From Nilaparvata lugens (taxonomy: Eukaryota > Arthropoda > Insecta > Hemiptera > Delphacidae): DNA of 64,000 bases. The notes under the pieces were generated by a model. It searched no databases. It saw only the letters and a list, made by a program, of their open reading frames with translations, and had not been told where the DNA came from. Made by a program: the position numbers and the translations under genes. Numbering within the stretch: position 1 is the first letter of the stretch; every line of letters starts with the position of its first letter. The DNA lies in the NCBI RefSeq assembly GCF_014356525.2, contig NC_052518.1, positions 10,746,874-10,810,873 of the forward strand, written 5' to 3'. This document shows positions 49,081 to 60,309 of the stretch, in pieces.

Positions 49081-49732
49081 TTTTGTCAATTAGTTGAATT
49101 TCCACATGATGTGGCAACCTTGCAATGCCTGAAAGAGATAGCACCATCTGCTTTGTTGAATGATACACAAGGATAGCAACATTGCAAATCACACACTACC
49201 ATTATAACGTGGACCTCACTATTGATACTCAAAGAATACTTTTGAATAACTATGTGGTAACTGTGACCGTTGCTGGCCGTTACTCTGTATCTGGGACAAA
49301 GAGAAGCTGCTATCAAAATGAAACAGTGAACTCTATACTATAATTATATAGTATATAGATAATTATATGGTATAGAGTTCAGTGAAATGAAAAGCAGTTT
49401 CTCTTTGTCTCAGATACAGAGTAACGGCCAGCAACGGTCACAGTTATCACATAGTTATTCAAAAGTATTCTTTGAGTATCCATAGTGAGGTCCACGTTAT
49501 AATGGCAGTGTGTGATTTGCAATGGTGTTGCTATCCTTGTATGTCATTCAACAAAGCAGATGGCGCTATCTCTTTCACCCATTGCAAGGTTGCCACATCG
49601 TTCATCAACAATGTAGAAATTCAACTAATTAAACCTTTGCAAGGTTGCCACATCGTTTATCAACAATGTAGAAATTCAACTAATTGACAAAATAGGGTTG
49701 AGGGTTAGGTTTTATTTAGATTATATTCAATA
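49020..49732. repeat. Large imperfect palindrome carrying MITE ends, cut by the assembly gap
   Basis: The left arm (about 49020-49345, including gtggacctcactattgatac and acagagtaacggccagcaac in reverse) is mirrored by 49365-49732. At the centre atagagttcac meets its complement around a short tatatagt core. The right arm continues to attatattcaata and then stops at the gap, just where the tandem repeat of the left side should begin. Within the right arm, gcaaggttgccacatcgtt...caactaatt is itself duplicated (about 49583 and 49639). Confidence 0.85.
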
Positions 49733-49832
49733 NNNNNNNNNNNNNNNNNNNNNNNNNNNNNNNNNNNNNNNNNNNNNNNNNNNNNNNNNNNNNNNNNNNN
49801 NNNNNNNNNNNNNNNNNNNNNNNNNNNNNNNN
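49733..49832. other. Assembly gap of 100 N
   Basis: Exactly 100 undetermined bases, a conventional placeholder for a gap of unknown size. It falls in the right arm of the palindrome. Confidence 0.99.
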
Positions 49833-50109
49833 GTCACCAAGTGGAGAGTACTATTTTTTGCCACAGATAGCATCAAAATGTCATTTTCATGAAAAAGTGG
49901 AGTTACACAATTTTCGGGTTTCTCAGACGATATGTGAAGCATTCATTTAGAATGAATGACTGATATGATAAACCATATGTTTTCGTTGTCATTGATTCAT
50001 TCATAAAAATCAAATGTTGTTGATCCGTTACTAGTAGAAAGTCATGTTCAATTTTATTGATTAAAGCTCTACAAATGAAGAGTTTACTTATTTCAATTAA
50101 TCAAATAAA

Positions 50110-52225
50110 ATGCTGACAAAGAAAAAGACAAAAACGATTGAAAACCATAACTACGAAGAAGATAAGATGGAATCACATATTGACAAGTTTCTCAAGCCAA
50201 AGGAATTATCTATCGACCCAGATTCGCCTACGGCAGAGAGAGAGTGGAAACATTGAAAAAAGACGTTCGAAAATTTCTTAGAAGGAACGACAACCAAAGA
50301 CAAAATGAAAATATTGGTAAACTTCACCTGCTTTATACGAAATTGTGGAAAGCTATACTTCATATGAAGAAACTATATCCATGTTGGAAGATATGTTCGT
50401 TAAACCAAAGAACGAAATTTATGCACGATACTGCCTTGCTAATGCAAAACAACAAATAGGTGAGTCCATTGATCACTACTATTCTGAACTAAAAAGAGAA
50501 GCTTATCATGTAACTTCACTAGAGTGTCAGCCGAAGAAAACAAAAACGAGCATATTAGAGATGCTCTGTTTCGGTTATGTTCTATTGAATTAAAGAGAAA
50601 CTTTTTCAACAAGGAGATTGAGTCTACAAGAAACCGTTTCCCAAGCACGTGTTCTTGAATCCGCAAAAACATATGCCGACTCCTTTAAAAGTACTTGTTT
50701 ATAAAACTCTGTTGAAGAAAATAAAAACATAAGCTTGAGTGAATCTTTCTCAGATGTTAATGCTGTAACCCAAAATCGACAGGCAATTGTAGAGAAATCC
50801 GTTCAATGCCAACGTTGCAGATATAAAAAACACTCAATTCTCAAGAATGTCCTGCAATAGGAAAGACTTGTCATAAATGTTCCGAATTGGACACTTTTCC
50901 CATGTGTGTAAAAGTAAAACGCTCAAAGAAAAACTAACTACGTCAACTATTATTGCAGCTGGTATAGCTGGTATAGTAATCTTTCTAAAGCTACAATTAT
51001 TGTTTCGGTGAATGGAATAAATACACCAGCTCTTATTGATACCGGAAGTGTTGCCAGTTTTATTGATGAAAAATTTGCAAAAACAAATAAATTTAAAACT
51101 GCATCAGATTCTTGTTTTATAAGATTTGCATCTGTTCAACATAACACCGCTACAAAAGCATGTGTTTATAGCAATATTGTGTACAAGGAAATGAATACAA
51201 CAATATTAAACTCTTGGTATTAAAAGAATGCTGTTGCAATGTGATACTTGGTCACGATTTTTTGATGAATCACTCTACAATAAGTTTAGCATTCAATGGT
51301 AATAAACAGCCTCTTGTAATAGATAATAATTCTAACCACACCACCCTTGAAAGATTGCCTCTTGGTGGAGGCCATGATAAAACCATGTTCCCTTTTCAAT
51401 GACTTGACTCCCGATTGCCACCCAATAACTACCTGATCCAGAAGACACCACAAGATGACTATGAATTCATGAAGAATGAGGTCAATCGCTCCTTACAGAA
51501 GGAATAATTGAGGAAAGCCAGTCCAGTTGGCGTGCCCAGCCTTTCATTGTAACCAATGGACAGAAGAAACGAATGGTCATAGACTATTCACAGACTATTA
51601 ATAAATCACAAATTTAGACGCATACCCTCTCCCATTGATCGAAGATCTTGTAAACACAATTGCCAAGTACAACATTTTTAGTACTGTAGATTTCAAGTCA
51701 GCTTACCATCAAATACCGATTCTTGAGAATGAACGACATTACACTGCCTTTGAAGTAGGCCGAAAACTCTATCAGTTCAAACAAATACCATTCGGAGTAA
51801 CCAATGGAGTAGCTGCCTTCCAACGTACAATAAACAGACTTATAGAAAGAGAGAATTTGAACGACTGCTTTGCCTATTTGGATGATGTTGTCATTTGCGG
51901 TTCAGATCAAGAAGAACATGACAGAAATCTTAAGAAATTTCAACAAGTAATTGAATTGTATGGCTTGACTATAAATGAAGAAAAATGTAAATTTTCAAAA
52001 AAATCATTGAAGTTCCTTGGGTATGAGATAAAACATGGAGAAATTAAACCTGACCCAGAATGCCTTGCACCACTCATGAACTTTCCACCCCCAAGAAATG
52101 CTAAAGAAATGAAACGACTCATGGGATTACTGGCTCATTACTCCCGATGGATTAATGTCTACTTTTCTCTGGCCCTGACAGCACCCTGGTTTCACACCCA
52201 TATAAAAGGGTTGGTGCAGCTGTAG
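50110..52225 (+). pseudogene. Broken Ty3/gypsy-type retrotransposon (gag, protease, partial RT)
   Basis: Gag starts MLTKKKTKTIENHNYEEDKM at 50110 and is interrupted by a TGA in the WKH*KKTFENFL region and by frame changes near 50340 and 50530. A gag core motif VKPKNEIYARYCLANAKQQ is clear. Zinc-knuckle residues at about 50800-50900 are degraded. The protease has ALIDTGSVASF (51030-51060) and CNVILGHDF. RT residues (QPFIVTNGQKKRMVIDYS, then a one-base frame change near 51600, then STVDFKSAYHQIP, FGV and FAYLDDVVI with the catalytic YLDD) run to a GLLAHYSRWI motif. RNase H, integrase and LTRs are absent. Not active. Confidence 0.88.
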
Positions 52226-52376
52226 TTTTGTTAAATTTTTGTCTTCACATAGAATTGACAAAATAAAATGAAATCAGATTTCCCACTGGTATTTCCTCCT
52301 CTGCATCCTGCAATTGAATTGGAACCAGGTTCAATCGAGTAATTTAAAATTGTGCACCGAATTGCACCCAGCTGAA

Positions 52377-52445
52377 TGACTGTGTATGGCCTTTACATAT
52401 AAGAAGCTAGGATCTATGACTGTGTATGGCCTTTACATATACAAA
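52377..52445. repeat. 40-bp spaced direct repeat tgtgtatggcctttacatat
   Basis: atgactgtgtatggcctttacatata occurs at about 52377 and again 40 bp later. Confidence 0.8.
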
Positions 52446-52469
52446 ACAATTTTACATGTAAAAAATAAC

Positions 52470-52718
52470 GAGCACTCATTCAATAGGCAATAAAATGTTC
52501 ACAATTACCATATAAGATATAGAAATGATTTCATTATAATGGAACATAGGAGAGAAAAATTTAAACAAAGTCCAACATATATGGGAATGAAGTTCATGAG
52601 GTACCTCCCGAGTAGCATCAGAAGCGAAACGGATAGTGCAAGATTTAAAATCGAGTTGGAAAAGTACCTAATAGAGTTAGAAACTTATAGTTTTGAAGAA
52701 TTTTACCGGGGGAATTAA
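52470..52718 (+). pseudogene. LINE ORF2 C-terminal tail fragment
   Basis: The plus frame ending in TAA at 52716-52718 encodes YMGMKFMRYLPSSIRS and KIELEKYLIELETYSFEEFY, the pattern seen at the extreme C-terminus of Jockey/CR1-type LINE reverse transcriptases (a KL.N.LP..I block followed by a helix and YS.EEF). One stop interrupts it upstream. The rest of the element is missing, so this is a 5'-truncated or dead insertion; the following T run near 52805 and 3' sequence may be its tail. Confidence 0.6.
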
Positions 52719-53168
52719 GAACACATTACCTACCTTGTTTGTTATTGTATTGTCTCTTTTTTCTTGTGTTTATTTCTATCTTTCTAGTTTTATGTTTAAG
52801 AATTGGAAGTATTTTTTTTTTTTTAATGAAATGACGCATTCATGTACAATATACATTGTGTCTTGACACACACTGAGTAGTGGAGAGGAGTAAGCATGCT
52901 GCGCACAATTGGATGCTGCCACAATGGAGAATTTCGTTAAGTAGTGGGAGTGATGAGTGAAGGAAAGAGCATTGGGCCTCTCTGTCTTCGCGAGAGAGCC
53001 TTGTAAAAAGTAATATTTCTGGGACTTGAGAGATTATAAATCAGCCATTTTGACAATTTCAAGTTGAGAGATGGAAATTACTGAGATATTGCAATCATTC
53101 AAATGCTAATGAATTAATAATTATTATTAAACGAAAATCATAATTAAATGCTGTAATTAGTTCGGGGT

Positions 53169-56100
53169 CCCGTGAGGGGTTGCTAGTCCTCCATCGGGCG
53201 CCTCCCCAGGTGGCGGATAGGAGAATGCCTCCCAGATATGGGAGGAACCGGTGAAATCAAATAACCGGGGTGGACCAAAAACTAGCAAACCGGCCAACGG
53301 CCTCGAAGGCGGATGAGGAGTAATCCCAACGGCGGAGAGGGCGGAAGAGCCTAGGAAGTTAAACCGAATAAAATCCAGGGTAGGCAACGCTCTGAAAGCT
53401 GTGGCGGAAGCAAGTGCCTAGGAGATGGCGACTCCAAACAAAAGACCCTGGTCCGCCAGGTTGGGGGTTGGGAGTGAGGTTAGCAGCCTCCCCCTGTAAA
53501 AATAAACTCAAGCTTCGAACACAAACAGTCAGCCTCGGACTAGGACAGGAAATTATAAATGGACCCCAGACTAATGGAAGGAAATGGAAACGGAAACATA
53601 CTGTGAAGATAGCATCCTGGAACGTGCAGACACTACTGAAGGCAGGAAAAATGATGGAGGTATACAATGAGATGCAAAAGTTCAATTTGGACATATTAGC
53701 CCTGCAAGAAGTGAGATGGAAAGGATCAGGGAGAATTGACAAAAAAGATTTCAGCCTGTACTACAGTGGAAACCCAGAAAAGTCTGGTATGTATGGAACA
53801 GCATTCATGATAAATGCTAATCTAAGGAAAAGTGTGCTAGGTTTTGAACCAATATCAGACAGAGTATGCAGAATAAGAATCAAAGGTCGTTTCTGGAATA
53901 CATCAATGATCTCAGCCTATGCTCCCACAGAAGAGGCACCAGAAGAAGACAAAGTAACCTTCTACGACCAATTAGCAGGTTTATGTGGCAGAGTTCCAAA
54001 GCATGATATAGTGTTATTACTAGGAGACTTTAATGCAAAGATAGGGAAAGAAGTCTTCCTGGCAGAGGTTGCAGGAAAAAATACCCTTCATGATGAATGC
54101 AACAAAATGGAAGATTGCTTGCTGAGTTTGCTGAGGAACATTATCTTGTTATTGCCAGCACAAAATTTGAACACAAAAAGATACACTTGGGTACTTGGAA
54201 AATGCCAGGAACAAATCTTGTAAACCAGATAGATCATGTTCTTGTCTCAAAACGTCATGCAAGCTCTATAGAGGATGTGAGAACTGCAAGAGGACCAAAT
54301 TGTGATTCAGATAACTTCATGGTGAGAACAACATTACTTCAGCGATTATCAATGGCAGATAGAGGACCTAGGACCTAAGAAAAATAGATGCTAATGGGAT
54401 CTAGAGAAACTGACTAATGCAGAGACTAGACAACAATTCGAGAATGTCATGAATAGAGAACTTGATCAAGCATTGAATTGCATTGAACAATATGCTGATG
54501 ACAGTAATGTTGAGGGATTGTGGAATGAAATGAGACAAGCAATAATACAAGTGGCCAAACAGACAATAGGAGAAAAGAGAATCGGAAGATATGCAGAATG
54601 GTATGATGAGGAATGTAGAGAAGCAGTACTTAAAAAGAATGAGGCCAGGGCATCAATGATTCAAAGAGAAACTTGTCAAAAGTTAGAGACGTATAAAGAG
54701 AGAAGGAGAACTGCCAATAAAATTATAAGAAAAGCCAAACGTGAACATATGAATGGTAAGCTACAGCATTTAGAAGAATTGAACAACCTAAATGAGACAA
54801 GGAAATTCTATAAAGCCCAGAAAGTCATAAGCTTAGGATTCCAACCCAAGGTAAAGGCATGCAAGGACAAAGAGGGTAATGTGATTATAGAGGAAACTCA
54901 AATAATGAGCAGGTGGGCTGAGCACTTCGAGAAAATTGGCACAAACTCAGAAGAATCTCCAGATGTAGACAATTGGGTAGCAAAGTACCATACAGTAGAC
55001 ATGGAAGTAGCAGAACCAAGCCTTGAAGACATAAGAGAAGCCATAGGCAAGTTGAAAAATGGTAAAGCAGCTGGAGAGGACAAAATTACTGCTGAAATGT
55101 GGAAATATGGAGGAGAAGCTTTGGTAAAGTGGATGCATGAGTTAATCACACTGATATGGAGATCAGAAAAGATGCCACCTGAGTGGAAAAAAGGCCTTAT
55201 ATGCCCCTTCTTGAAAAAAGGCGACAAATTGCTTTGTGATAACTATAGGGGTATCACTTTACTAGACATAGCCTTTAAAATTTCCACTCTCATACTGACA
55301 GTCAAGTTGAACACACTGGCGGAGATAATAATAGACGAATATCAGTGTGGTTTTCGACCTGGCAGAGGTACTACAGACCAAATATTTACCCTGAGACAGA
55401 TAATGGAGAGATTCTATGAACACAACATAAACTTACACATGCTCTTCATTGATTTCAGGCAGGCTTTTGACAGGGTAAAGAGAGTGGAAGTGCTGGAGGC
55501 GCTAGAAGGTTTTGGATTCCCAAAGAAATTAATCAGTCTAGTGAAAATGACCTTGACTGACACAAAAGGCTTAGTGCTAAGTGAAGGAAGAGTGAGTAGA
55601 GAATTCACTATCACTGAAGGCGTAAGACAGGGAGATGTCCTATCAGCCTTGCTTTTCAATATAGTTCTCCAGAAAGCAATGGAAAGCATTGACAGAAGAG
55701 GCAACATCATGAATAGGATGACACAAGTCCTGGCATATGCGGACGATGTTGTTATAATATCAAGAAACATGAGGTCACTGGAGTAAGTATTTCTACAGGT
55801 CAATGACAAAGCACAGCTTGTAGGCCTGGAAGTGAACAAGGGGAAAACAAAGTATATGGAAATGAGCCCCAGAGGAGTGAGAGAGCAAGAAGCCATCAGA
55901 ATTGGAGATGATGCATTCGAAAAGGTTAAAAGCTTCACATACCTGGGAACTGAGATTAACAGCAGCAATAGAATTTCAACTGAAATAAAACGAAGAATAA
56001 TGCTTGAAAATCGCGAATAGTAGACTGCTAAAATCAAAGCTCCTCACCAGGAGCACAAAAATGAGAAAATACACTACTCTGATAAGACCAATTGTTACAT

Positions 56101-56551
56101 ACGGCAGCAAATAATGGACAATCCTGCAAGAAGAAAGCAAAGCTCTGATGGTCTTTGAGAGGAAGATAGTGAGGAGGATATATGGCCCAATGTATGAGAA
56201 TGGCAATGTATGAGAATGGTGCGTGGAGACTGAGGAAGAACCGAGAAATAGAAACAATTCTGCAAGGCAAGAATATTCTTCGTTTCATCAAGGCTAGAAG
56301 GATAAGCTGGCTGGGACACGTGGCAAGAATGACTGAGAATAGGATGCAAAAAGTCATGTTAAATGAAAATTTAGATGCAGTCAGAAGAAGAGGAAGGCCA
56401 AGAGTGCGATGGAAGCAGGATGTAGAGAGGGACCTGAGAGCGTTGGGTGTCAGGGGCTGGAGAAGGAAGGCGGAAGACAGAGATAGTTGGAGGATGATTG
56501 TCGAGGAGGCCAAAGCCCACATCGGGCTGTAGCACCAGGATAAGTAAGTAA
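53169..56551 (+). mobile_element. Nearly full-length non-LTR retrotransposon with 16-bp target duplications
   Basis: Flanked by gtaattagttcggggt on both sides (53153-53168 and 56552-56567), with a short (taag)n tail at the 3' end. The G+C-rich 5' leader (to about 53413) contains a cctccca/tgggagg hairpin near 53199. One polyprotein follows, an EEP endonuclease then a reverse transcriptase, in plus orientation. The clade was not determined; the endonuclease resembles proteins annotated craniofacial-development-protein-2-like in insects. Confidence 0.9.
53414..56532 (+). pseudogene. LINE polyprotein: EEP endonuclease + reverse transcriptase, broken
   Basis: The endonuclease half has TVKIASWNVQTL, LALQEVRW, SAYAPTEEAPEED and LLLGDFNAKIG, then a frame change near 54100, then QIDHVLVSKRH and DSDNFMV. 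The catalytic SDH of this family reads SDN here. The RT half (from about 54449) has the GKAAGEDKIT block, GFRPGRGTTDQIFTLRQI, MLFIDFRQAFDRV, GVRQGDVLSALLFN and the catalytic LAYADDVVII. A stop at 55784-55786 and further frame changes near 56010 and 56180 precede the C-terminal WLGHVARM...[10 protein letters not shown]...IVEEAKAH end. Function in life: target-primed reverse transcription in the nucleus. Inactive as assembled. Confidence 0.9.
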
Positions 56552-57079
56552 GTAATTAGTTCGGGGTGAATTACAGCATTTAATTTTGATTTTCGTTTAA
56601 TAATAATTATTAATTTCAAGTCGGTTTCATTAACATTAAATAATATAGCACATCTTCTTCACAACAACACAGAAATTTGAAATGCTCTCTTTTTGGCCAA
56701 CATTCGATTTCCTATCCAATGAGCTATGACATTTTAGTAAAAAATGGAAATACAATCATACAGTAGCTCTAGTCTTACTTAATTTAATCTGAAATCTGAA
56801 TTTAATCTTGTTTGATTGTATATTTGAATGCCATTTTTCGGGGTGTCCATGAGGGCTTTCAAGAGGACTGTTCTTCGTGTGGGTGTGTAATATTCCTACT
56901 CTTGGTTTTTGAGTTGTTGATTTTTTCTTACTTATTTATGTTTATGTTTTGTTAAACTTTCATTATCTACTCCTGTCAACCATGTTCTTATCTACTTTTT
57001 GTCTTGCTGTTTGTATTTCTTTATTTTTATTTATATATTTTGTATTTTAGTATTGCTTGTAATTTTTCTTTTGAATATC

Positions 57080-57794
57080 CAGGCCCCGGGCTGTAAATGG
57101 ACAGACTGGGCATTTGCCCAGGGAGCCAGAATTTTTGAGGGTGCAAATAAGAGATGAAGAAAATAGTTTGGAGAATCGAAATACTCACTAGAAATATCTG
57201 ACACAAGATTTTCAAAAATACATAGAACAAAACATTTAAATATAATACAGGCTACCGGAAAAGTAAAATGCAAATAGTAAGAAAAATGAGAATTATAAAC
57301 TGATATCTTTATTGAAAATTTAACTGATAAGATTCAAATACCATACTCTCTGTTCTTTGTTCAAAAAGAATCAAAGAAAAAGGCCATACCACAAGCTGCG
57401 AACAAACTTTATGCCTCCTACCCTAATCACATAAGAAGTGAATTTGAAAATGAATATCTGCACTTCAAAATGTATGGAGAACAGGAAGAACTAGGTGGAA
57501 TCCATAACGTGTTTGAATAAATTATAGAACATGAATTGAAGTTTACTTTCTCAAACCTTGAAGTAGCTGCTAGAATATTTTTCTAAGCAGAGCAGTCACC
57601 AACTGCTCTGCAGAGAGAGGATTTTCCGCTTTGAATCGTCTGAAGAATGTTAAGAGATCTAACAGTTTTGTGTTTTGACGTGATCTTGTTATCAAGTGTT
57701 ACATAGATTATTTGCTTTTACATTACCGTATAGTAATAAGGGGGCGCCAGTAGAACATTCACCCAGGGCGCCTTTCACCTAAGCCCGGGGCCTG
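57080..57794 (+). mobile_element. hAT-type DNA transposon derivative, 715 bp
   Basis: Ends are CAGGCCCCGGGC and GCCCGGGGCCTG (12-bp perfect inverted repeats), flanked by an 8-bp target duplication tgaatatc (57072-57079 and 57795-57802), diagnostic of hAT elements. The inside holds the decayed C-terminal part of a transposase: FENEYLHFKMYGEQEE, FSNLEVAARIFF, then SAERGFSALNRLKNVKRSN in another frame (about 57607-57660), the conserved dimerisation region. The N-terminal two thirds of a normal transposase are missing and stops interrupt it, so it can move only if helped by another element. Confidence 0.93.
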
Positions 57795-58088
57795 TGAATA
57801 TCTATTTTGAAAAATGGTGTGTACCGCCGGAAATTGAATAAATAAATAAATTTCATATCTACATCGTAATATGCATTTATAAATACAATCACAAATCATA
57901 TATAGCTACTCTCAAATGTAAATTAATATAGATCAAACTACATGAGATTCACGAATGTTCATAAATCATGATTATGTATATTCCATAGCTACATTCTAAT
58001 ATTCTAATGAAATGAGTAATTCATATTTGAAAATTTATCCATTTCATAGTAACATTCATAGCAACAGTTACTGACGTCTGTTAACAGG

Positions 58089-58376
58089 TTCAAACACAGA
58101 AGTATTCAAATACGCTTGAAGTGTGTCCAACAAGCGTTGCGTTTCCTACAGAATCATCCCGATCTGAGAAAAGACATCTTGAAGGTGCTGGAGATGAGAA
58201 AGCATGATGCTGAAGAGAGCGTCCGCTTCGAGATAACGGCAGCCTTGGTCTCGGCAGTAAAATTCGACTTACAAGTTGTGTCACAGTGTGAAGACCTCTT
58301 CAAGTTCATTAAGGAGTGAACTCGTGATAAGGTGTTCAAAGTACGCAAGGAAGCTATGAGTGGTCTGGCTTTTTCT
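58089..58376 (+). pseudogene. pds5: PDS5-like exon with premature stop
   Basis: After an acceptor-like ctgttaacag the frame reads FKHRSIQIRLKCVQQALRF, then LQNHPDLRKDILKVLEMRKH, EESVRFEITAALVSAVK, EDLFKFIKE, a TGA, then TRDKVFKVRKEAMSGLA. This HEAT-repeat stretch matches the pattern of the cohesin-associated protein PDS5, where KERT-x-DKK-[YF]K-[IV]RKEAM is conserved. The TGA falls at the arginine of that motif (CGA to TGA would explain it). No further PDS5 exons are seen within the window. It is a pseudogene or stray duplicate exon, or an exon of a locus running out of view with a sequencing error at the TGA. Confidence 0.75.
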
Positions 58377-59653
58377 ACAGGAAGTATTTGCACGAATCTG
58401 ATTGCCTCAGGCTATCAAGGAAGCTGTTACATGGATCAATGATACAATTCTTCATGGGTATTATCTCGTACATGACTGGAGTAAAAAAATCTAATAAAGA
58501 TAGGTACATCTTTTTACGTTTGGCATAAAATCTCAAACAATAGCAAAATTAGTGGCATCCCGACACATATTCATATATAGTGGGGGCCACATTTTCTAAA
58601 AGATTACATCAATGTAGTGGATTTCTAAATGATCATGAAAAATGTACTTCAGAGACTTGGAAGCTTCTATAAGTAATAATGTAGCATTATCAGAGATCAA
58701 ACACTGTTTGTTCGTTCAAAGACAATAAAATGTTGTTCATAAAACAAAATGTCGATGAAGTTTCTTGTCAATAATAATATAGAGTAAATTGGTGGCTCAG
58801 GTCTGTTGTCAGAGTTTTCAGGTCGCACCTGATCGATTTCAGGGCCTCTGACACATTGTCAATAATGACGACGAACATCCAAACATGTTTGTCGATGTTC
58901 TTCAGGTGTGGACGCGACTTTAGTCGATAGCCACATTCTTCCCAATAGTTGATTTGTGTGAGTTCAGTACTTATAGAAACAGCTGCTTCAATCAGAATTC
59001 TTTATTGGGCAAGGTTAGCTGTTAACAGAGCCACGTACAAACGATCAAGCCCTGAACGTGAAAATAGTCAGGTCTTATGTCTGGTGGAACACATGCACAG
59101 TAAACATCTGTCATTTATCTAGCTAACTTGGTAATTGATGGCTTATGGCATATCCAGCGCTTACGGAAAGAACCTCAGATATTCCTTCTCCAGTCTTCTG
59201 CAATTTTTGCCTAATTGAGATAGTCTCACTTTTTTAGGTTATAAAATTTCAAATAAAATGGAATTCGGAGCTCTCTATCTCCATTGAGTGCTGAAAAATC
59301 TCAATTAAGGGAAATTTCCTCATTTTTTATACTATCTTTCTTCGCTTTTATAACGACTATAAAAACCTAACCACTATGTGTCTCAACTGATCATTATTGT
59401 ACAAGTTTACATATTTGGTACATTAGTGATAGCGTCCAAGAACAAAATAATTTTATACAAAAAAAGATCAATAATCATAAATTGGTTAGTGATTTAAATC
59501 TTTCAGGACTACTGTATCATATTGAAACCACTAAACTTCAGTATGCATTCCTACAAGTTGGTTTAAAAAATGGAATAGAAAATCAGTGATTTCAATTATA
59601 AATAAGTTCTATTCTATCTACACCAAATTTAATCATTTTTTCCCATATTACAG

Positions 59654-59729
59654 ACGTCACGTTAAGATGGCTGAACAATCGGACGTTGGGAGAGCTGAGC
59701 CAGAACTTTATAAGGAGCCCATCCAAAGT
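59654..59729 (+). pseudogene. Duplicated mini-exon, copy 1 (unknown product)
   Basis: Acceptor cag at 59651-59653, donor GTGAGT from 59730. The ATG at 59667 opens a 21-codon frame MAEQSDVGRAEPELYKEPIQS up to the donor. The same exon lies at about 60115-60190 and a diverged relative is at 62281. No domain is recognised. It is listed as pseudogene or exon fragment because no continuing exons can be established. Confidence 0.5.
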
Positions 59730-60114
59730 GTGAGTGGAATAATACACTAGATCATTGCAAAAATGGGGAAGTGCTTGTTAGGAAAAGACAGGACTCACCC
59801 GTGAAAAGAATCACATGCGAACAAGACCTAACAACTATGTGTCTCAACTGATCATTATTGTACAAGTTTACATATTGGGTACATTAGTGATAGCATCCAA
59901 GAACAAAATAATTTTATACAAAAAAAGATCAATAATCATAAATTGGTTAGTGATTCAAATCTTTCAGGACTACTGTATCATATTGAAACCACTAAACTTC
60001 AGTATGCATTCCTACAAGTTGGTTTAAAAAATGGAATAGAAAATCAGTGATTTCAATTATAAATAAGTTCTATTCTATCTACACCAAATTTAATCATTTT
60101 TTCCCATATTACAG

Positions 60115-60190
60115 ACGTTGCGTTAAGATGGCTGAACAATCGGACGTTGGGAGAGCTGAGCCAGAACTTTATAAGGAGCCCATCCAAAGT
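60115..60190 (+). pseudogene. Duplicated mini-exon, copy 2 (unknown product)
   Basis: Same 21-codon frame after a catattacag acceptor in the second tandem unit. The protein is identical to copy 1; the leader differs by two or three bases. Confidence 0.5.
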
Positions 60191-60309
60191 GTGAGTGGAA
60201 TAATACACTAGATCATTGCAAAAATGGGAAAATGCTTGTTAGGAAAAGACAGGACCCACCCGTGAAAAGAATCACATGCGAACAAACCTAACAACTATGT
60301 GTCTCAACA

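Larger units (their letters stand above)
53112..56615. repeat. 47-bp inverted arms of a small palindrome split by a LINE
   Basis: aattaataattattattaaa...ctgtaatt at 53112-53158 is the near-perfect reverse complement of 56569-56615 (one mismatch seen). Removing the LINE between leaves the two arms around a loop of about 11 bp (agttcggggtg), a hairpin of about 105 bp that predates the LINE insertion. Confidence 0.88.
59366..60300 (+). repeat. Tandem duplication, 461-bp unit, two copies
   Basis: The run starting aacctaac(c/a)actatgtgtc occurs at about 59366 and again 461 bp later, and a third copy starts at about 60290 but is lost after gtctcaac. Each unit contains ctgatcattattgtacaagt, a pyrimidine tract with acceptor ttcccatattacag, a short open mini-exon, a GTGAGT donor and a tail ending ggaaaagacaggac. 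Differences are few (for example cgtcacg versus cgttgcg). Confidence 0.92.

Noticed and set aside
53169..53413. HDV-like self-cleaving ribozyme at the LINE 5' end
   Set aside because: The leader is G+C-rich and has a cctccca/tgggagg hairpin, but I could not place the P1/P2 strands and catalytic cytidine of the double pseudoknot. A covariance-model search would decide.
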